From positions 5,234-69,233 of the forward strand of contig NZ_WXYN01000002.1 of NCBI RefSeq assembly GCF_016881065.1: 64,000 nt of DNA. The letters are read 5' to 3'. The DNA is from Planococcus soli. GTDB taxonomy: Bacteria; Bacillota; Bacilli; Bacillales_A; Planococcaceae. The stretch's first letter is position 1. Each line of letters begins with the position of its first letter. The translations under genes and the position numbers were made by a program. The notes below the pieces were generated by a model. It did no database searches and had not been told where the DNA came from. It saw only the letters and a program-made list of their open reading frames with translations. Below are positions 50,885-60,658 of this stretch, one piece after another.

Positions 50885-52433
50885 CCCGCTGATTTTATAT
50901 GGAACTACTTTATTTCTTATCTGTTTTTTATTTAGTGATCAAGTTGGTTATCTTTCCTATTTAACCATAGCTCAGTTGTTCTTTGTCCCATCTCTGCTGC
51001 AAATGATTGTTCAACTTCGGAAATTAGATAAACTGATTTTAGCTACCGGGATGACGGCCATTGCGCTGCTGGGTTTTAATATGCCTTATCCAGTTGAGGT
51101 ATTTGGTGCGGTTGTATATCTTTTCACCACCTTTTGGATTGCTGGGATAGGCATAGACCGGTTTTTAAAGCGAGGGTTTACCAATACGGCTGAGTTAATG
51201 ATTGATCTGGGACTTGTCTACATAGCAATCGGCGGGATGTGGTTTTTTGCTTATATTGGAAAGTTTGATATCGGTTTTAGTGAAATTACAACCTGGCTAA
51301 CAGCGATCCACTTTCATTATTCTGCATTTATGCTTTGTATTTCAGTAGGTCTGATTGGCCGGGTACAAATGACAAGGCTCTATAAAGTATGTGCACTTAT
51401 TATTGCGACAGGACCGATGACTGTAGCGATTGGCATCACGATTTCAACCACTATCGAAATCATTGCGGTGTCCTTTTATGTAGGGGCAATTTATGCACTT
51501 ACATATTACATATTCCGCTTGGAGTTTCCAACTTTAGTGCAAGCGATTGCCGTTCGAATTCCTTTAGTGACATTATGCATTACAATCTTAGGATCATTGC
51601 TTTACGCGTATGGCAACTTCTCCGGCAATACAATCGTGACGATTCCAAACATGCTGGCTTTCCACGGCTTTTTGAATTGCCTCCTGTTCGGAACCTTCAC
51701 AGTAATTGGCTGGGCATTGCAGGTGCCGGTCACTAAACAAAAACCATTCAATTTTCCTGCAAGCAAAATACGCGGGAAGTTGAGAAATCCAGGATCACAT
51801 TATCCCGGTCTAGTGGATCAAATGGCAGACTATACCGTTGATGGAAAGCTTCCTTTTAGGACGATTGATTTTTATGAAAATACAGACAGATACCAGTTGT
51901 TCGCATCTGTAAGCTGGTCTGTGTGGTTTAAGCCTTTTGCATTTATCTATCAGTTTATCAGCCGGAAAACTGGTCAACTAAACTTACCTTTTTCCTCGGT
52001 TCAAATGGAAATGACTGGGAAAGTGCAGTTAGTGAATGAACAGCTTGATGGGAGACGCAAACCGAGAGTGTGGATAAGAAAAATAGGCGAAGAAACGGTC
52101 TTTACCGCAATTTATTCACAACATCAGTCGAACGGCAGGACATACATGAATGTCGCATTGCCATTGCCTTTCTCTTCAATGCATGGAATTCTGCAAGCAG
52201 CGGTTGAGAATGAAAAGCTCTACTTAACAAGCGATGGAGAAGGCGACACTGGAACTTATTTGGCAGTCGGCCGATATCTCTTTCAACTTCCGCTGCATGA
52301 AAATTTTGTCATCAGAGAGATGGACGAGGACTTGCTGGCTACGCACGATATGACTTTGTTTGGCCTTCACTTCCTGCATATTGACTATGTAATAAAAGAG
52401 AAAATGACCAAAACTTATACAAAAATTGTTTGA
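50853..52433 (+). CDS. yndJ: YndJ-like membrane protein
   Basis: 526 residues. Ten or so membrane helices make up the first 300 residues; a soluble C-terminal region (about 310-526) contains SKIRGKLRNPGSHYPGLVDQ and YTVDGKLPFRTIDFYENTDR, a DUF4166-like or lipocalin-like domain. The start overlaps gene 2 by 32 nt; a GTG two codons later is possible. Size and layout fit the YndJ family. Function unknown. Confidence 0.88.
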   Translation: MLVNLRKAVVNPLILYGTTLFLICFLFSDQVGYLSYLTIAQLFFVPSLLQMIVQLRKLDKLILATGMTAIALLGFNMPYPVEVFGAVVYLFTTFWIAGIGIDRFLKRGFTNTAELMIDLGLVYIAIGGMWFFAYIGKFDIGFSEITTWLTAIHFHYSAFMLCISVGLIGRVQMTRLYKVCALIIATGPMTVAIGITISTTIEIIAVSFYVGAIYALTYYIFRLEFPTLVQAIAVRIPLVTLCITILGSLLYAYGNFSGNTIVTIPNMLAFHGFLNCLLFGTFTVIGWALQVPVTKQKPFNFPASKIRGKLRNPGSHYPGLVDQMADYTVDGKLPFRTIDFYENTDRYQLFASVSWSVWFKPFAFIYQFISRKTGQLNLPFSSVQMEMTGKVQLVNEQLDGRRKPRVWIRKIGEETVFTAIYSQHQSNGRTYMNVALPLPFSSMHGILQAAVENEKLYLTSDGEGDTGTYLAVGRYLFQLPLHENFVIREMDEDLLATHDMTLFGLHFLHIDYVIKEKMTKTYTKIV

Positions 52434-52466
52434 CTAAATAGATGAGCATTCAAGGGGGGATCATTC

Positions 52467-53093
52467 ATGCTGGACAATCGGGGATTTGATTTATGGGCAG
52501 ACGAGTACGACAGGACAGTTCAAGTAAGTGAGGACAATAACTTGTATCCATTTGCCGGATACAAAGATATTTTGAATTTGGTATTAAACGAAGTCATGAA
52601 AAAAGAACAGTCGCACGTATTGGATATTGGGTTTGGCACAGGTGTATTAACCAACAAGCTATACGAAAACGGCTACCACATAGACGGCTTGGATTTTTCG
52701 CCTAACATGATTGCGATTGCTCAAGAGAAAATGCCAAAGGCCATTTTGATGGAATGGGATATATCAAAGGGATTGCCGGACCATGTGAAAGAGAAGAAGT
52801 ATGACTTTGTCGTAAGCACGTACACATTGCACCACTTAACAGACGAAGACAAGGTTGAACTAATAAAAAATCTGTTATCCGTTCTTTCTAAACAAGGCAA
52901 AATTGTTATCGGCGATATCGCTTTTCAAACACGCGCCGGGTTGGAGTTATGCAGAAAGGCCAGCAGCCCTTATTGGGATCCAGATGAATTTTATTTTGTG
53001 TTTGAAGAACTTCAAGTGTCACTCGCAGAATTTGTTTCATGTGAGTTTTATCCAGTTTCACATTGCGGCGGGGTCATCGTAATTTCGAAATAA
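52467..53093 (+). CDS. Class I SAM-dependent methyltransferase
   Basis: 208 residues: motif I VLDIGFGTGVLTNKLYENG, then DGLDFSPNMIAIAQEK (acidic loop), MEWDISKGLP and YTLHHLTDEDK, the YrrT-like methyltransferase fold. GGGGGGATC before the ATG. Substrate not known. Confidence 0.92.
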   Translation: MLDNRGFDLWADEYDRTVQVSEDNNLYPFAGYKDILNLVLNEVMKKEQSHVLDIGFGTGVLTNKLYENGYHIDGLDFSPNMIAIAQEKMPKAILMEWDISKGLPDHVKEKKYDFVVSTYTLHHLTDEDKVELIKNLLSVLSKQGKIVIGDIAFQTRAGLELCRKASSPYWDPDEFYFVFEELQVSLAEFVSCEFYPVSHCGGVIVISK

Positions 53094-53113
53094 ATATATT
53101 ATTAGCTGGAAGA

Positions 53114-53160
53114 AATCCGAAATGGAAGGAACCTAAAAAGTGTCCTCGTTTCGGATTTTT
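53114..53160 (+). terminator. Terminator of the methyltransferase gene
   Basis: AATCCGAAA pairs with TTTCGGATT and T-run, but the loop is long (26 nt) and may hold a smaller stem. Confidence 0.7.
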
Positions 53161-53318
53161 GTATTAGATATATAAAAGCTGCCTCGAATTTTGGATTAAA
53201 TAAAAATGTAAATCTTTACTTCCATTTATCTTAATATTCTTTTTTAAGTAGGAAGTAATGGTTAAATTTGTTAATCTTAAATTACATATACTTTATAACA
53301 AAGAAAAAGGTGGACCAA

Positions 53319-53783
53319 ATGAAAATAAGGAATTCCGCAAAGGCCATTATTATTCAAGATTCTAAAATTTTGCTGACTAAAAATATAGATAGTGAGGGAT
53401 TTTTTTATTTATTTCCGGGCGGCGGGCAAGAACATGGAGAAGTTCTGACGGAAACTGTGAAAAGAGAATGCATTGAAGAAATCGGTAAAAACGTTAAAGT
53501 GAAAGATCTTCTTCATATTCGAGAATACATAGGCAAAAACCATGAGCATGCTCATTTTGATGGAGATGTACATCAGATTGAATATTATTTTGTTTGCCAA
53601 CTGTTAGAGGAACAAGTTTCTGCTTCTATGCCTACCAATCCTGACTCTCATCAAGTGGGGATCGAATGGTTGACTGTCTCTCGATTATTGGATTATCGAA
53701 TTTATCCGAAAGGCATTCGGAAACTGATTCAAAGTTTTGCGGAGGGTAAAAGTGAGGTGGTTTACTTGGGAGATATCAACTAG
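53319..53783 (+). CDS. Nudix hydrolase
   Basis: 154 residues from the ATG after AAAGGTGG; an upstream frame lacks a good signal. Nudix box GGGQEHGEVLTETVKRECIE plus EIG at about 37-59. It cleaves nucleoside diphosphates linked to other moieties; the exact substrate is unknown. Confidence 0.92.
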   Translation: MKIRNSAKAIIIQDSKILLTKNIDSEGFFYLFPGGGQEHGEVLTETVKRECIEEIGKNVKVKDLLHIREYIGKNHEHAHFDGDVHQIEYYFVCQLLEEQVSASMPTNPDSHQVGIEWLTVSRLLDYRIYPKGIRKLIQSFAEGKSEVVYLGDIN

Positions 53784-53839
53784 TTGGAACTGGATAAAAT
53801 TTATAAGACAAAATATATTCGAAGAAAGGTGGCATAGTA

Positions 53840-54463
53840 ATGGGTTCGAGAGTAATGCACATGATCATCGCTGATCATGTGTCAAAGCAGTTGGAGATAA
53901 CGGATAAGCAATTGTTTCTTTTGGGAGGAATTGCGCCGGACGCAGCTTATACAATTGCGAAAAAATCACAATCGCATTTTTATGAAGGAAGATTGGACGA
54001 TGGGACGAGGCATGTAAACTATAATCGGTTTATCGAAAAATACCCTCTAGATATTCAAAGCGAGTTTGGGCTTGGCTACTTAATCCATTTAATATCCGAT
54101 GATGTCTGGCTTAAACAGGTTTACTTTAGAAATGACCTTAAAAACCGTACAGATGCGGATCCTCAATTGCTCGATAGGTGGCATAGTGACTTCAGAAAAT
54201 TGAACGGGAAGTTGATTACCCATTTCGATTGTGAAAATTTGAGAAATGAGCTGATGGATACCTTTCTTCTTTCCACTAATATAAGTGAGATTGACACAGA
54301 AAATCTCCAGCAATTTAAAGAAGAAACAATTGGAGACTTTAAGTTTTCAAAAGAAGAGTTAGTTAGTGAGTTGGAAGTGTATGCTGTAGAGGAAATATTG
54401 GACTACATAGATGCAGCAACTGAAAAGGCAATTGATATTTGTATGGAATTTATACAGAATTAA
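53840..54463 (+). CDS. Zinc-dependent phospholipase C-like family protein
   Basis: 207 residues; MGSRVMHMIIADHVSKQLEI, LLGGIAPDAAYT and LGYLIHLISDDVW are the metal-binding segments (His, Asp) of the family PF00882. It is probably a metal-dependent hydrolase; the true substrate is unknown. GAAAGGTGG precedes the ATG. Confidence 0.85.
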   Translation: MGSRVMHMIIADHVSKQLEITDKQLFLLGGIAPDAAYTIAKKSQSHFYEGRLDDGTRHVNYNRFIEKYPLDIQSEFGLGYLIHLISDDVWLKQVYFRNDLKNRTDADPQLLDRWHSDFRKLNGKLITHFDCENLRNELMDTFLLSTNISEIDTENLQQFKEETIGDFKFSKEELVSELEVYAVEEILDYIDAATEKAIDICMEFIQN

Positions 54464-54487
54464 GCATGATAAAAAGGAGCAATTTTT

Positions 54488-55393
54488 ATGATAGTGAGCC
54501 TGATCAAACAAATTCCGGAAATGAGAAATTACCGAATGATCGCTCCAATAAATAAAGGATTATCTTCAGATAAAAAATACTTGATCTACATGGCTAACAG
54601 TAATGATAAGTTGCTGCTTCGAACGTTCAACCCGGAACAGTTCGAAGTGAAAAAATGCGAGTATTTTATTTTAGAGCAGATGCTGGTGCTTGGTGTTGTT
54701 TGCCCAAAGCCAATAGCAATCGGCCAAACAGAAAAAGTGGGATACATGATCGTTACTTACATAGAAGGAAATGATGGAGAGAATGAAATTTTAACGGTTT
54801 CAAAAGAAGAACAGTTTTCTATCGGTTATAGAGCGGGGGTGGAATTGCGAAAAATGCACCAACTTGCGGCTCCTGAACATATTTCTTCTTGGTACACAAG
54901 AAAAGTAGCAAAACATAATCGGTATGTAGAAGCGTATTTATCATGTGGGGTAAAGGTTAAAAATGATGAAAAAATAATTGGATTCATCGATGCCAATCTT
55001 CACCTAATGAAACAGCGTCCGAATGTATTTCAGCATGACGACTTCCATCTCAGTAATTTAATTTTTCACGACAAACAGTTCGCAGGGGTCATAGATTTTG
55101 AAAGGCATGATTGGGGAGATCCAATTCATGAATTTCTTAAAATCGGAATTTTTAGCCGTGGAATAAGTACAAAGTTCTCAACCGGCCAAATTAAAGGATA
55201 TTTTAATGGCGCAGAGCCCGACGAAGAATTCTGGAGATTGTATTCTCTTTATTTGGCGATGTGTGTGTTTTCTTCAGTCGTCTGGACTTTGAATACGTTT
55301 CCTGAAGATATTGATAATGCGCTGGATAAAATTTATCTGTTTTTGGATGATCATGACTATTTCAGCCAATGGAAGCCAAAATGGTATACATAA
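54488..55393 (+). CDS. Aminoglycoside phosphotransferase (APH) family protein
   Basis: 301 residues with a protein-kinase-like fold: LLLRTFNPEQFEVKK (lysine-binding strand region), catalytic QHDDFHLSNLIF (H-x-D-x4-N) and metal-binding GVIDFERHDWGD. Many members phosphorylate sugars, amino acids or antibiotics. Drug resistance should not be assumed. AAAAAGGAGC before the ATG; 24 nt after the previous gene. Confidence 0.9.
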   Translation: MIVSLIKQIPEMRNYRMIAPINKGLSSDKKYLIYMANSNDKLLLRTFNPEQFEVKKCEYFILEQMLVLGVVCPKPIAIGQTEKVGYMIVTYIEGNDGENEILTVSKEEQFSIGYRAGVELRKMHQLAAPEHISSWYTRKVAKHNRYVEAYLSCGVKVKNDEKIIGFIDANLHLMKQRPNVFQHDDFHLSNLIFHDKQFAGVIDFERHDWGDPIHEFLKIGIFSRGISTKFSTGQIKGYFNGAEPDEEFWRLYSLYLAMCVFSSVVWTLNTFPEDIDNALDKIYLFLDDHDYFSQWKPKWYT

Positions 55394-55432
55394 ACAGATA
55401 TACAAAATTCAAATAAATGGATGGGACTAAAT

Positions 55433-55717
55433 ATGAAGCCATCGCTTGCAATGTTAATAATCCTCATAGCTATTCTTACAGCTTGTGGCAGCTACGAAGG
55501 AACAGTAACAGATAAGAAAAACGCCAGTTTCATTAAAGAAGTTTTTTCAGAGTATCCAGAAGAAAAAACTGTTGAAATGCATCTCACCAACGGCACAGTA
55601 TTATTCGATGAATTGAAAGAAAGCGATCAAATCCGGGTTGTCCCCTTTAATTTACCAAAAGACTTATCGTATATTCTTCCTTCAGAAGTGATTGTCGAGT
55701 ATGTGATATTTCAATAA
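55433..55717 (+). CDS. Small lipoprotein
   Basis: 94 residues from the ATG at 55433 with signal MKPSLAMLIILIAILTACGS (lipid Cys18). Mature part is short and acidic. The ribosome binding site is weak (GGATGGG 7 nt before). No family recognised. Confidence 0.75.
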   Translation: MKPSLAMLIILIAILTACGSYEGTVTDKKNASFIKEVFSEYPEEKTVEMHLTNGTVLFDELKESDQIRVVPFNLPKDLSYILPSEVIVEYVIFQ

Positions 55718-55738
55718 AAAACTATGATGTTTATTTAA

Positions 55739-56356
55739 TTACTCAAAAACTGTTGCCTTGGCCGGATTTTTTTCAAAATCAAAAAGCAGCTTTAATTGGG
55801 ATTCGATATTTCGATTTAAAGAAAGTTCGGGTAAGCCATCTTCAGCAAAGAATTCCACGCCTTGCGTCTCGACGCCATTTTTAGCTTCCCCACCTACTAT
55901 TTCGCAGCGGATAAAGATTTTATAGTAATGAAATGGCTGTGGCGGATGAGGGTGTTTAGTCATGTCCAGCAAAGCCAACATCTTCGTTGGAACCACGAGA
56001 TAGCCTGACTCTTCTTCGATTTCTTTTGTAATATTCTCTGCAGGTGACAAGCCAACATCACAATATCCTCCAGGCAATGCCCATCTGCCATCACTTTTTT
56101 CTTTTACCATAAGGATTTTCCCATGCTGAAAAACAGCTCCTCGCACGTCCATTTTAGGTGTCTGATATCCTTTTTCTACAGCAAACAAATCCTTAACATG
56201 CTGCATTTCTAGTCCGGTGTGCTCAGTTACTATTTCCACGCTGATGCTTCGCAATTCTTCATATCTTTCCAAATCGTATACATCGGTAGCGTAAGTCAAT
56301 CCAGATTGAGAAAGTGCTTGGATCCGTTGTGCCCATTCCAGCCATTGTAAACTCAT
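55739..56356 (-). CDS. Nudix hydrolase with Nudix_N domain
   Basis: 205 residues. N-terminal domain WLEWAQRIQALSQSGLTYA (Nudix_N) and Nudix box GGYCDVGLSPAENITKEIEE plus ESG. Enzymes with this N-terminal domain are ADP-ribose or sugar-nucleotide pyrophosphatases. AAGGAGG precedes the ATG. Confidence 0.92.
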   Translation of the reverse strand: MSLQWLEWAQRIQALSQSGLTYATDVYDLERYEELRSISVEIVTEHTGLEMQHVKDLFAVEKGYQTPKMDVRGAVFQHGKILMVKEKSDGRWALPGGYCDVGLSPAENITKEIEEESGYLVVPTKMLALLDMTKHPHPPQPFHYYKIFIRCEIVGGEAKNGVETQGVEFFAEDGLPELSLNRNIESQLKLLFDFEKNPAKATVFE

Positions 56357-56512
56357 TTTTTAACCTCCTTGAAATTGTTTAACCCCTACTTTTATTACTT
56401 AATTTTACTTTCCGCATAATTAAATATTCTATCGTAATCCACCTGGTTTTCCCAATTCTATATATTCAGTTATTATAATGGGTATAGAAAATTTTATAAT
56501 TAATTAAAAGAG

Positions 56513-56932
56513 GTGAGAATTATAAAAGAAATTGTTTCGAATCAGCTTGACCCAACTTTAGTAAATCTATTTTCATATGTAATATCTCAAGATCGAATAG
56601 CTGGAGAATATGAAAAGTACATTACTTCAGAAAATCGTAAATTATACGGAATTCTTGTTGAGAATAATTTTATTGGTATTATCGGTTTTGAGTTTACTAA
56701 TTTAGATGTTTGTGAAATCAGGCATATTGCAGTTTCTCCAAAATTTAGAGGAAAACGAATTGGAAGTGACATGATTAACTTTGTGCGTGAGTCACATTCA
56801 TTTATGGAACTTTCGGCTGAAACAGACAAAGATGCAGTAGGATTTTACAGAAATTATGGATTTGCAATAACTAGACTAGGTGAAAAATATGTAGGAGTTG
56901 AGAGGTTTTGGTGTGTATTTACTGAAATATAA
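56513..56932 (+). CDS. GNAT acetyltransferase (start uncertain)
   Basis: 139 residues: EIRHIAVSPKFRGKRIGSDM and AVGFYRNYGFAIT. The first codon is a GTG that overlaps the AAAGAGGTG ribosome-binding sequence; a non-standard ATT two codons later would be better spaced. Substrate unknown. Confidence 0.85.
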   Translation: MRIIKEIVSNQLDPTLVNLFSYVISQDRIAGEYEKYITSENRKLYGILVENNFIGIIGFEFTNLDVCEIRHIAVSPKFRGKRIGSDMINFVRESHSFMELSAETDKDAVGFYRNYGFAITRLGEKYVGVERFWCVFTEI

Positions 56933-57028
56933 CTATATTATTTAACTTCTCGTGTATATTTCGTTGCTGCTTTGACTACAGGTATTTAATTTAGTGGTTT
57001 ACTCTATATTTAAAAGGAGGATTACTTA

Positions 57029-57499
57029 ATGATTTATAAATTTCAACCTATGTCACAAGATTATGCAGACGAAATTGCAAACCGCTGGCGTTACGATGGA
57101 ATTTATTCCTTTTACAATATGGATGCAGATCAAGAAGATCTTCAAGAATTTCTTAATCCAACTAAAAGAGAAGATTCATATTTTGTGGTCATCAACAAGC
57201 GAGAAATTATCGGGTTTTACAGCTTTCGTGAGATTTCTGACGGCATCATAGATATAGGATTAGGAATGAAACCTAGTTTGACAGGGCAAGGCAGTGGTTT
57301 TGAGTTCGTAAAAGCAGGGCTAGACTTTGCGAATTCAACTTATATATTAGAAAAATTTACATTGTCAGTAGCCACCTTCAATACAAGAGCTATAAATGTC
57401 TATAAAAAAGTTGGCTTCAAAGAATATGGAATGTATATACAAGCGACAAATGGAAGCAGTTTCGAGTTTTTAAAAATGATTTATGAATTTAAAGAATAA
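57029..57499 (+). CDS. GNAT acetyltransferase
   Basis: 156 residues; IGLGMKPSLTGQGSGFEFVK, NTRAINVYKKVGFKEYGMY. AAAAGGAGG before the ATG. Protein- or small-molecule acetyltransferase of unknown substrate. Confidence 0.92.
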   Translation: MIYKFQPMSQDYADEIANRWRYDGIYSFYNMDADQEDLQEFLNPTKREDSYFVVINKREIIGFYSFREISDGIIDIGLGMKPSLTGQGSGFEFVKAGLDFANSTYILEKFTLSVATFNTRAINVYKKVGFKEYGMYIQATNGSSFEFLKMIYEFKE

Positions 57500-57517
57500 G
57501 TATCACAAGGAGGCAAA

Positions 57518-58416
57518 ATGAAACAATTTGTAAATGTAAACAATAAACGTATGGAAATATCTTTAAAAGGAGAGCGAGGAGTAACCATTCTTATTCTATC
57601 TGGAATGGGATGTTCGTTTGAAGAATGGTTTGAGGTGACTGAATCTTTAAGTCAAACAAACAGAACTCTCCTATTTCATCGTCCCGGTCTTGGAGAAAGT
57701 GAGATAGGTGAGGAGAATCGTACGACTTTACAAGTAGTTGAAGAAATCAATCAGTTATTGTGCGTCTTAGCAATAGAAGAGCCTGTTATTTTAATTGGCC
57801 ACTCATATGGTGGACTGTGTGCGCAGCATTTTACAAAGCTATACCCTGAAAAAGTGAAAGCTTTACTTCTATTAGACTCTACCTCTGTTGATTTGGAAAG
57901 ACTTGATGAGCTGAATCTACCTGTTTTAAACCAAGGTTCTTCAGACGAGGACTGGCTAAAAGCATGTACAAGTTATGCTCTTTTAACTGAACAAAAATTA
58001 AAGGACCTTATTTTACCTGAGTTAACGAATGAACAAAAAATGTTACCTATGTCTGTACAAGGAATGTGATAGAATTCCAGCAAAAACCTAATTTGTATAA
58101 GGCGATGAAATCTGAAACTGACAACTGGAAAAAGGATGCCAAAGCAATCAAAAAACTGAATCCTCTTTCAGACGTCATGGTTATTGTGATGGGCCGAGAT
58201 AAAAAACATATTATTCAAAAAGGCATAGAAGAAGGATTTCCTGAAACAGAATTAATGCTGCTCGAAAGCACTTGGGAACAGTTAATACAAGAACAGGCAT
58301 TGCTTTCAAAAAATAGCAAATTAATTTTCGCGAAAAATTCGTCACATTCGATTCATTTGGACCGGCCTGAACTTATTGTAAAGGTCGTCAAAGAAATTAC
58401 AAATATATTAAGTTGA
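57518..58416 (+). pseudogene. Alpha/beta hydrolase split by a frameshift
   Basis: Codons 1-183 (57518-58069) hold the oxyanion loop, the FHRPGLGES turn and the nucleophile elbow LIGHSYGGLCAQH; the frame ends in QGM then TGA. From 58066 a second frame (GTG, overlapping the TGA as GTGA) carries the C-terminal part with the catalytic Asp region (VMGRDKKHII) and His (SSHSIHLDRPE). Joined, about 299 residues, normal for the family. A one-base loss near 58064 would account for it; a coupled two-piece product cannot be excluded. Confidence 0.75.
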
Positions 58417-58439
58417 AGAAAAAATCACTGCTTAAAGAC

Positions 58440-58663
58440 GTTTGGGGATACTTTACGCCAAAAACTGGCTGAAATACACCAGTCTTGCTGTTTTAGCTAT
58501 CCATAGATGGGCCGACACTAACCAATTCAAAAATTCCTTAGTAGGGATAAGCCAATCAATGTCGAATTTAATAACGAAGAGCGAGTCTATTACAAAACTT
58601 TCGAAAAGCATCCAACTTTTCAGTCAGCGGCCATGGTTGTCAAAACCAGATAATTCAGGGAGG
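58440..58663 (+). pseudogene. Decayed coding remnant
   Basis: Different frames read QKLAEIHQSCCFSYP, then after a stop and shift FLSRDKPINVEFNNEE and VYYKTFEKHPTFQSAAMVVK, ending TAA. Protein-like pieces in more than one frame suggest a broken gene; the family is not recognised. Confidence 0.35.
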
Positions 58664-58670
58664 CGATTAC

Positions 58671-59585
58671 ATGACACTTGATATTATCCGACATTCCGAG
58701 TGGGCAGAGACCAAATTTACATTGCATTTGATTTCGCAGATCTTAGGGAAAATCAAACTGGAAGCGGCACAGCAGGAACCCCAATGGGCACATGTTGCGC
58801 TGACGGTTACGACCGACGGATTTTCGACAGGTTTGCTATTTGTTCAAAATACTTCTTTCCAAGTCGATGTGGATATCCGAAACAGCCGAATTCTTGTAAA
58901 TGTAGAAGGGGACGTTCAGTCGATTGAGCTAAAAACATCCAAGTCCATAAAAGATTATTTTGAAGAGATATTTGGAACACTGAGCGAGCGCGGCATAAAC
59001 CTAACGATCAATCCGAAGCCGCAGGAAATGGCTTATAAGAACAAACTGGATGAGGACACTGCCCCTTTAACATTCGATCAGCACCAGGCAATGAGAGGAT
59101 TGCAGCTTTTCCAGTTTGCGCTTCGGGAACAATCCAAATTTGTAGGTCCGCTGCGCTGCCGAAAAATGAAGCCGGCGCTTTTTTGGGGTACCTTTGATGT
59201 GTCACTGCTTATCCTTCACGGCATCATGGAGCCATTTCCGGAAGACAAAGTCATTGAGAAAGCCGCTTTTGATGAGCAGATGATCGAATACGGATTTTGG
59301 CTGGGTGATGAGCAAGTCGATGTGCCAACATTCTTTGTTTTGTCATACCCTTTTTTATACAAGGATTTAAATAGTGATGCGCTAAAACCACCGCAAGCTT
59401 ATTTTGATCCCACCAAAGGCGAGTATTTTTTGGATTTGGAAAGCATAGCCGGTTCTGCCAGTTTGAGTGACACAATACAAGAGTTTTTCCACACCAGCTT
59501 TACTCTCTTAATAGAAGAACTGGGGTGGGAAGGGTGTGCCTCTTATTTTATTCCTTTGCAGATGAAGGAACAAAAACATAAATAG
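58671..59585 (+). CDS. DUF5996 family protein
   Basis: 304 residues, soluble. KLEAAQQEPQWAHVALTVTT, FDVSLLILHG, YGFWLGDEQVDVPTFFVLSY and the final PLQM are the DUF5996 signatures. Function unknown. GGGAGGCG before the ATG. Confidence 0.85.
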   Translation: MTLDIIRHSEWAETKFTLHLISQILGKIKLEAAQQEPQWAHVALTVTTDGFSTGLLFVQNTSFQVDVDIRNSRILVNVEGDVQSIELKTSKSIKDYFEEIFGTLSERGINLTINPKPQEMAYKNKLDEDTAPLTFDQHQAMRGLQLFQFALREQSKFVGPLRCRKMKPALFWGTFDVSLLILHGIMEPFPEDKVIEKAAFDEQMIEYGFWLGDEQVDVPTFFVLSYPFLYKDLNSDALKPPQAYFDPTKGEYFLDLESIAGSASLSDTIQEFFHTSFTLLIEELGWEGCASYFIPLQMKEQKHK

Positions 59586-59620
59586 CTAAAGACCTTCATC
59601 TCACAAATAAACTTATAGTC

Positions 59621-59677
59621 AGACTGCATTCCAGCACTTGCTTATGATAAGTATGTGCTGAATTGCAGTCTTTTTTG
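59621..59677 (+). terminator. Terminator of the DUF5996 gene
   Basis: AGACTGCA pairs with TGCAGTCT and, inside it, CCAGCAC with GTGCTG, followed by six T. Confidence 0.85.
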
Positions 59678-59765
59678 TTTCAGTTGAAAGAATATTCGCT
59701 AATTTATATACATAGAGATTGATAATTGATATACTAAAATATGGAATAAAAGAGGAGAGATGGAA

Positions 59766-60047
59766 ATGAAAATCCTTTGGCAGTCATTGCTTGGAGCTGT
59801 AGTTATCCATATCCTGTATTTTGCGGCAGCGATGTCTGTCGGATATGTCAAAACCATCACTTATAAACCAAATTTCTCTGCGGCCTGGGAACATGCAGAA
59901 AACTTGCCAAATGCAGTCGCATTCGGCTCTGTGACTTCGCTTCTATGGTACGGCGGCACATTTTTGGCAGCGGCTATAGTTTGCGGACTTTTGCTGGTTG
60001 GGTACAAAAAACTAACAACACAGCCTTTACGTACTGAAAAATTTTAG
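59766..60047 (+). CDS. Small membrane protein
   Basis: 93 residues from the ATG 8 nt after GAGGAG; two membrane helices (about 5-25 and 56-78) and a short outside loop. No family recognised. Confidence 0.7.
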   Translation: MKILWQSLLGAVVIHILYFAAAMSVGYVKTITYKPNFSAAWEHAENLPNAVAFGSVTSLLWYGGTFLAAAIVCGLLLVGYKKLTTQPLRTEKF

Positions 60048-60102
60048 AGAATGTCTGTATTGGATCTTTACTTCTCTAGATGAAAGAAATGAGGAACAAT
60101 CA

Positions 60103-60495
60103 GTGAAAAAAATAATTGGAGTTGGGTTGGCGTTCCTATTGTTAGCAGCTTGCAATTCGGATGTTTCGACGCTTAGTTTCAGTAAGATTGAAACTGTGCC
60201 TGAAGGTTTAAGTGCTGTAATAGATTCAAGTGAAACACTGCAGCTGATAGAGGAAAGCGATAATACGGTCTATCTGGTTTATCAGGCAGAAGGGGAAATT
60301 GCGACAGGGGTTGAAGAACAAGAAAATAGCCTTAAAATCAATCTGGATACAACGAGTATTGAAAATGGCGAAAAGCAAGAACATGTTTATAAGATGACTT
60401 TGGATGATTCTCATGAAGCAATAAACGTCTACATAAATGGTGAATATACTTCTTTTGTCAGCATTTTAACATTAAATGATGAGAGCGGGATATAA
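60103..60495 (+). CDS. Lipoprotein
   Basis: 130 residues from a GTG after GAGGAAC; signal MKKIIGVGLAFLLLAAC (lipid Cys17). The mature part is beta-rich and acidic. No family recognised. The next small gene starts 3 nt after its stop. Confidence 0.78.
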   Translation: MKKIIGVGLAFLLLAACNSDVSTLSFSKIETVPEGLSAVIDSSETLQLIEESDNTVYLVYQAEGEIATGVEEQENSLKINLDTTSIENGEKQEHVYKMTLDDSHEAINVYINGEYTSFVSILTLNDESGI

Positions 60496-60497
60496 AA

Positions 60498-60581
60498 ATG
60501 GCGAAAACGATAAAAGCGGTGCTGGTTATAGTTATGGGAATCCTTGTGATATCTACTTTTTTTACTGTTTTCAATGGCTGA
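60498..60581 (+). CDS. 27-residue membrane peptide
   Basis: MAKTIKAVLVIVMGILVIST then FFTVFNG; one membrane helix. GAGCGGG lies about 8 nt before the ATG. It is tightly linked to the lipoprotein gene and may be translationally coupled. Confidence 0.5.
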   Translation: MAKTIKAVLVIVMGILVISTFFTVFNG

Positions 60582-60631
60582 AACAAGATAAACTTTTTTT
60601 ATACTCATTAAATATCTATACATGTAAGTAA

Positions 60632-60656
60632 AAAAGCTGCCAACTGGCAGCTTTTA
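60632..60656. terminator. Bidirectional terminator
   Basis: AAAAGCTGCC pairs exactly with GGCAGCTTTT over 4 nt, between convergent genes. Confidence 0.9.
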
Positions 60657-60658
60657 GC

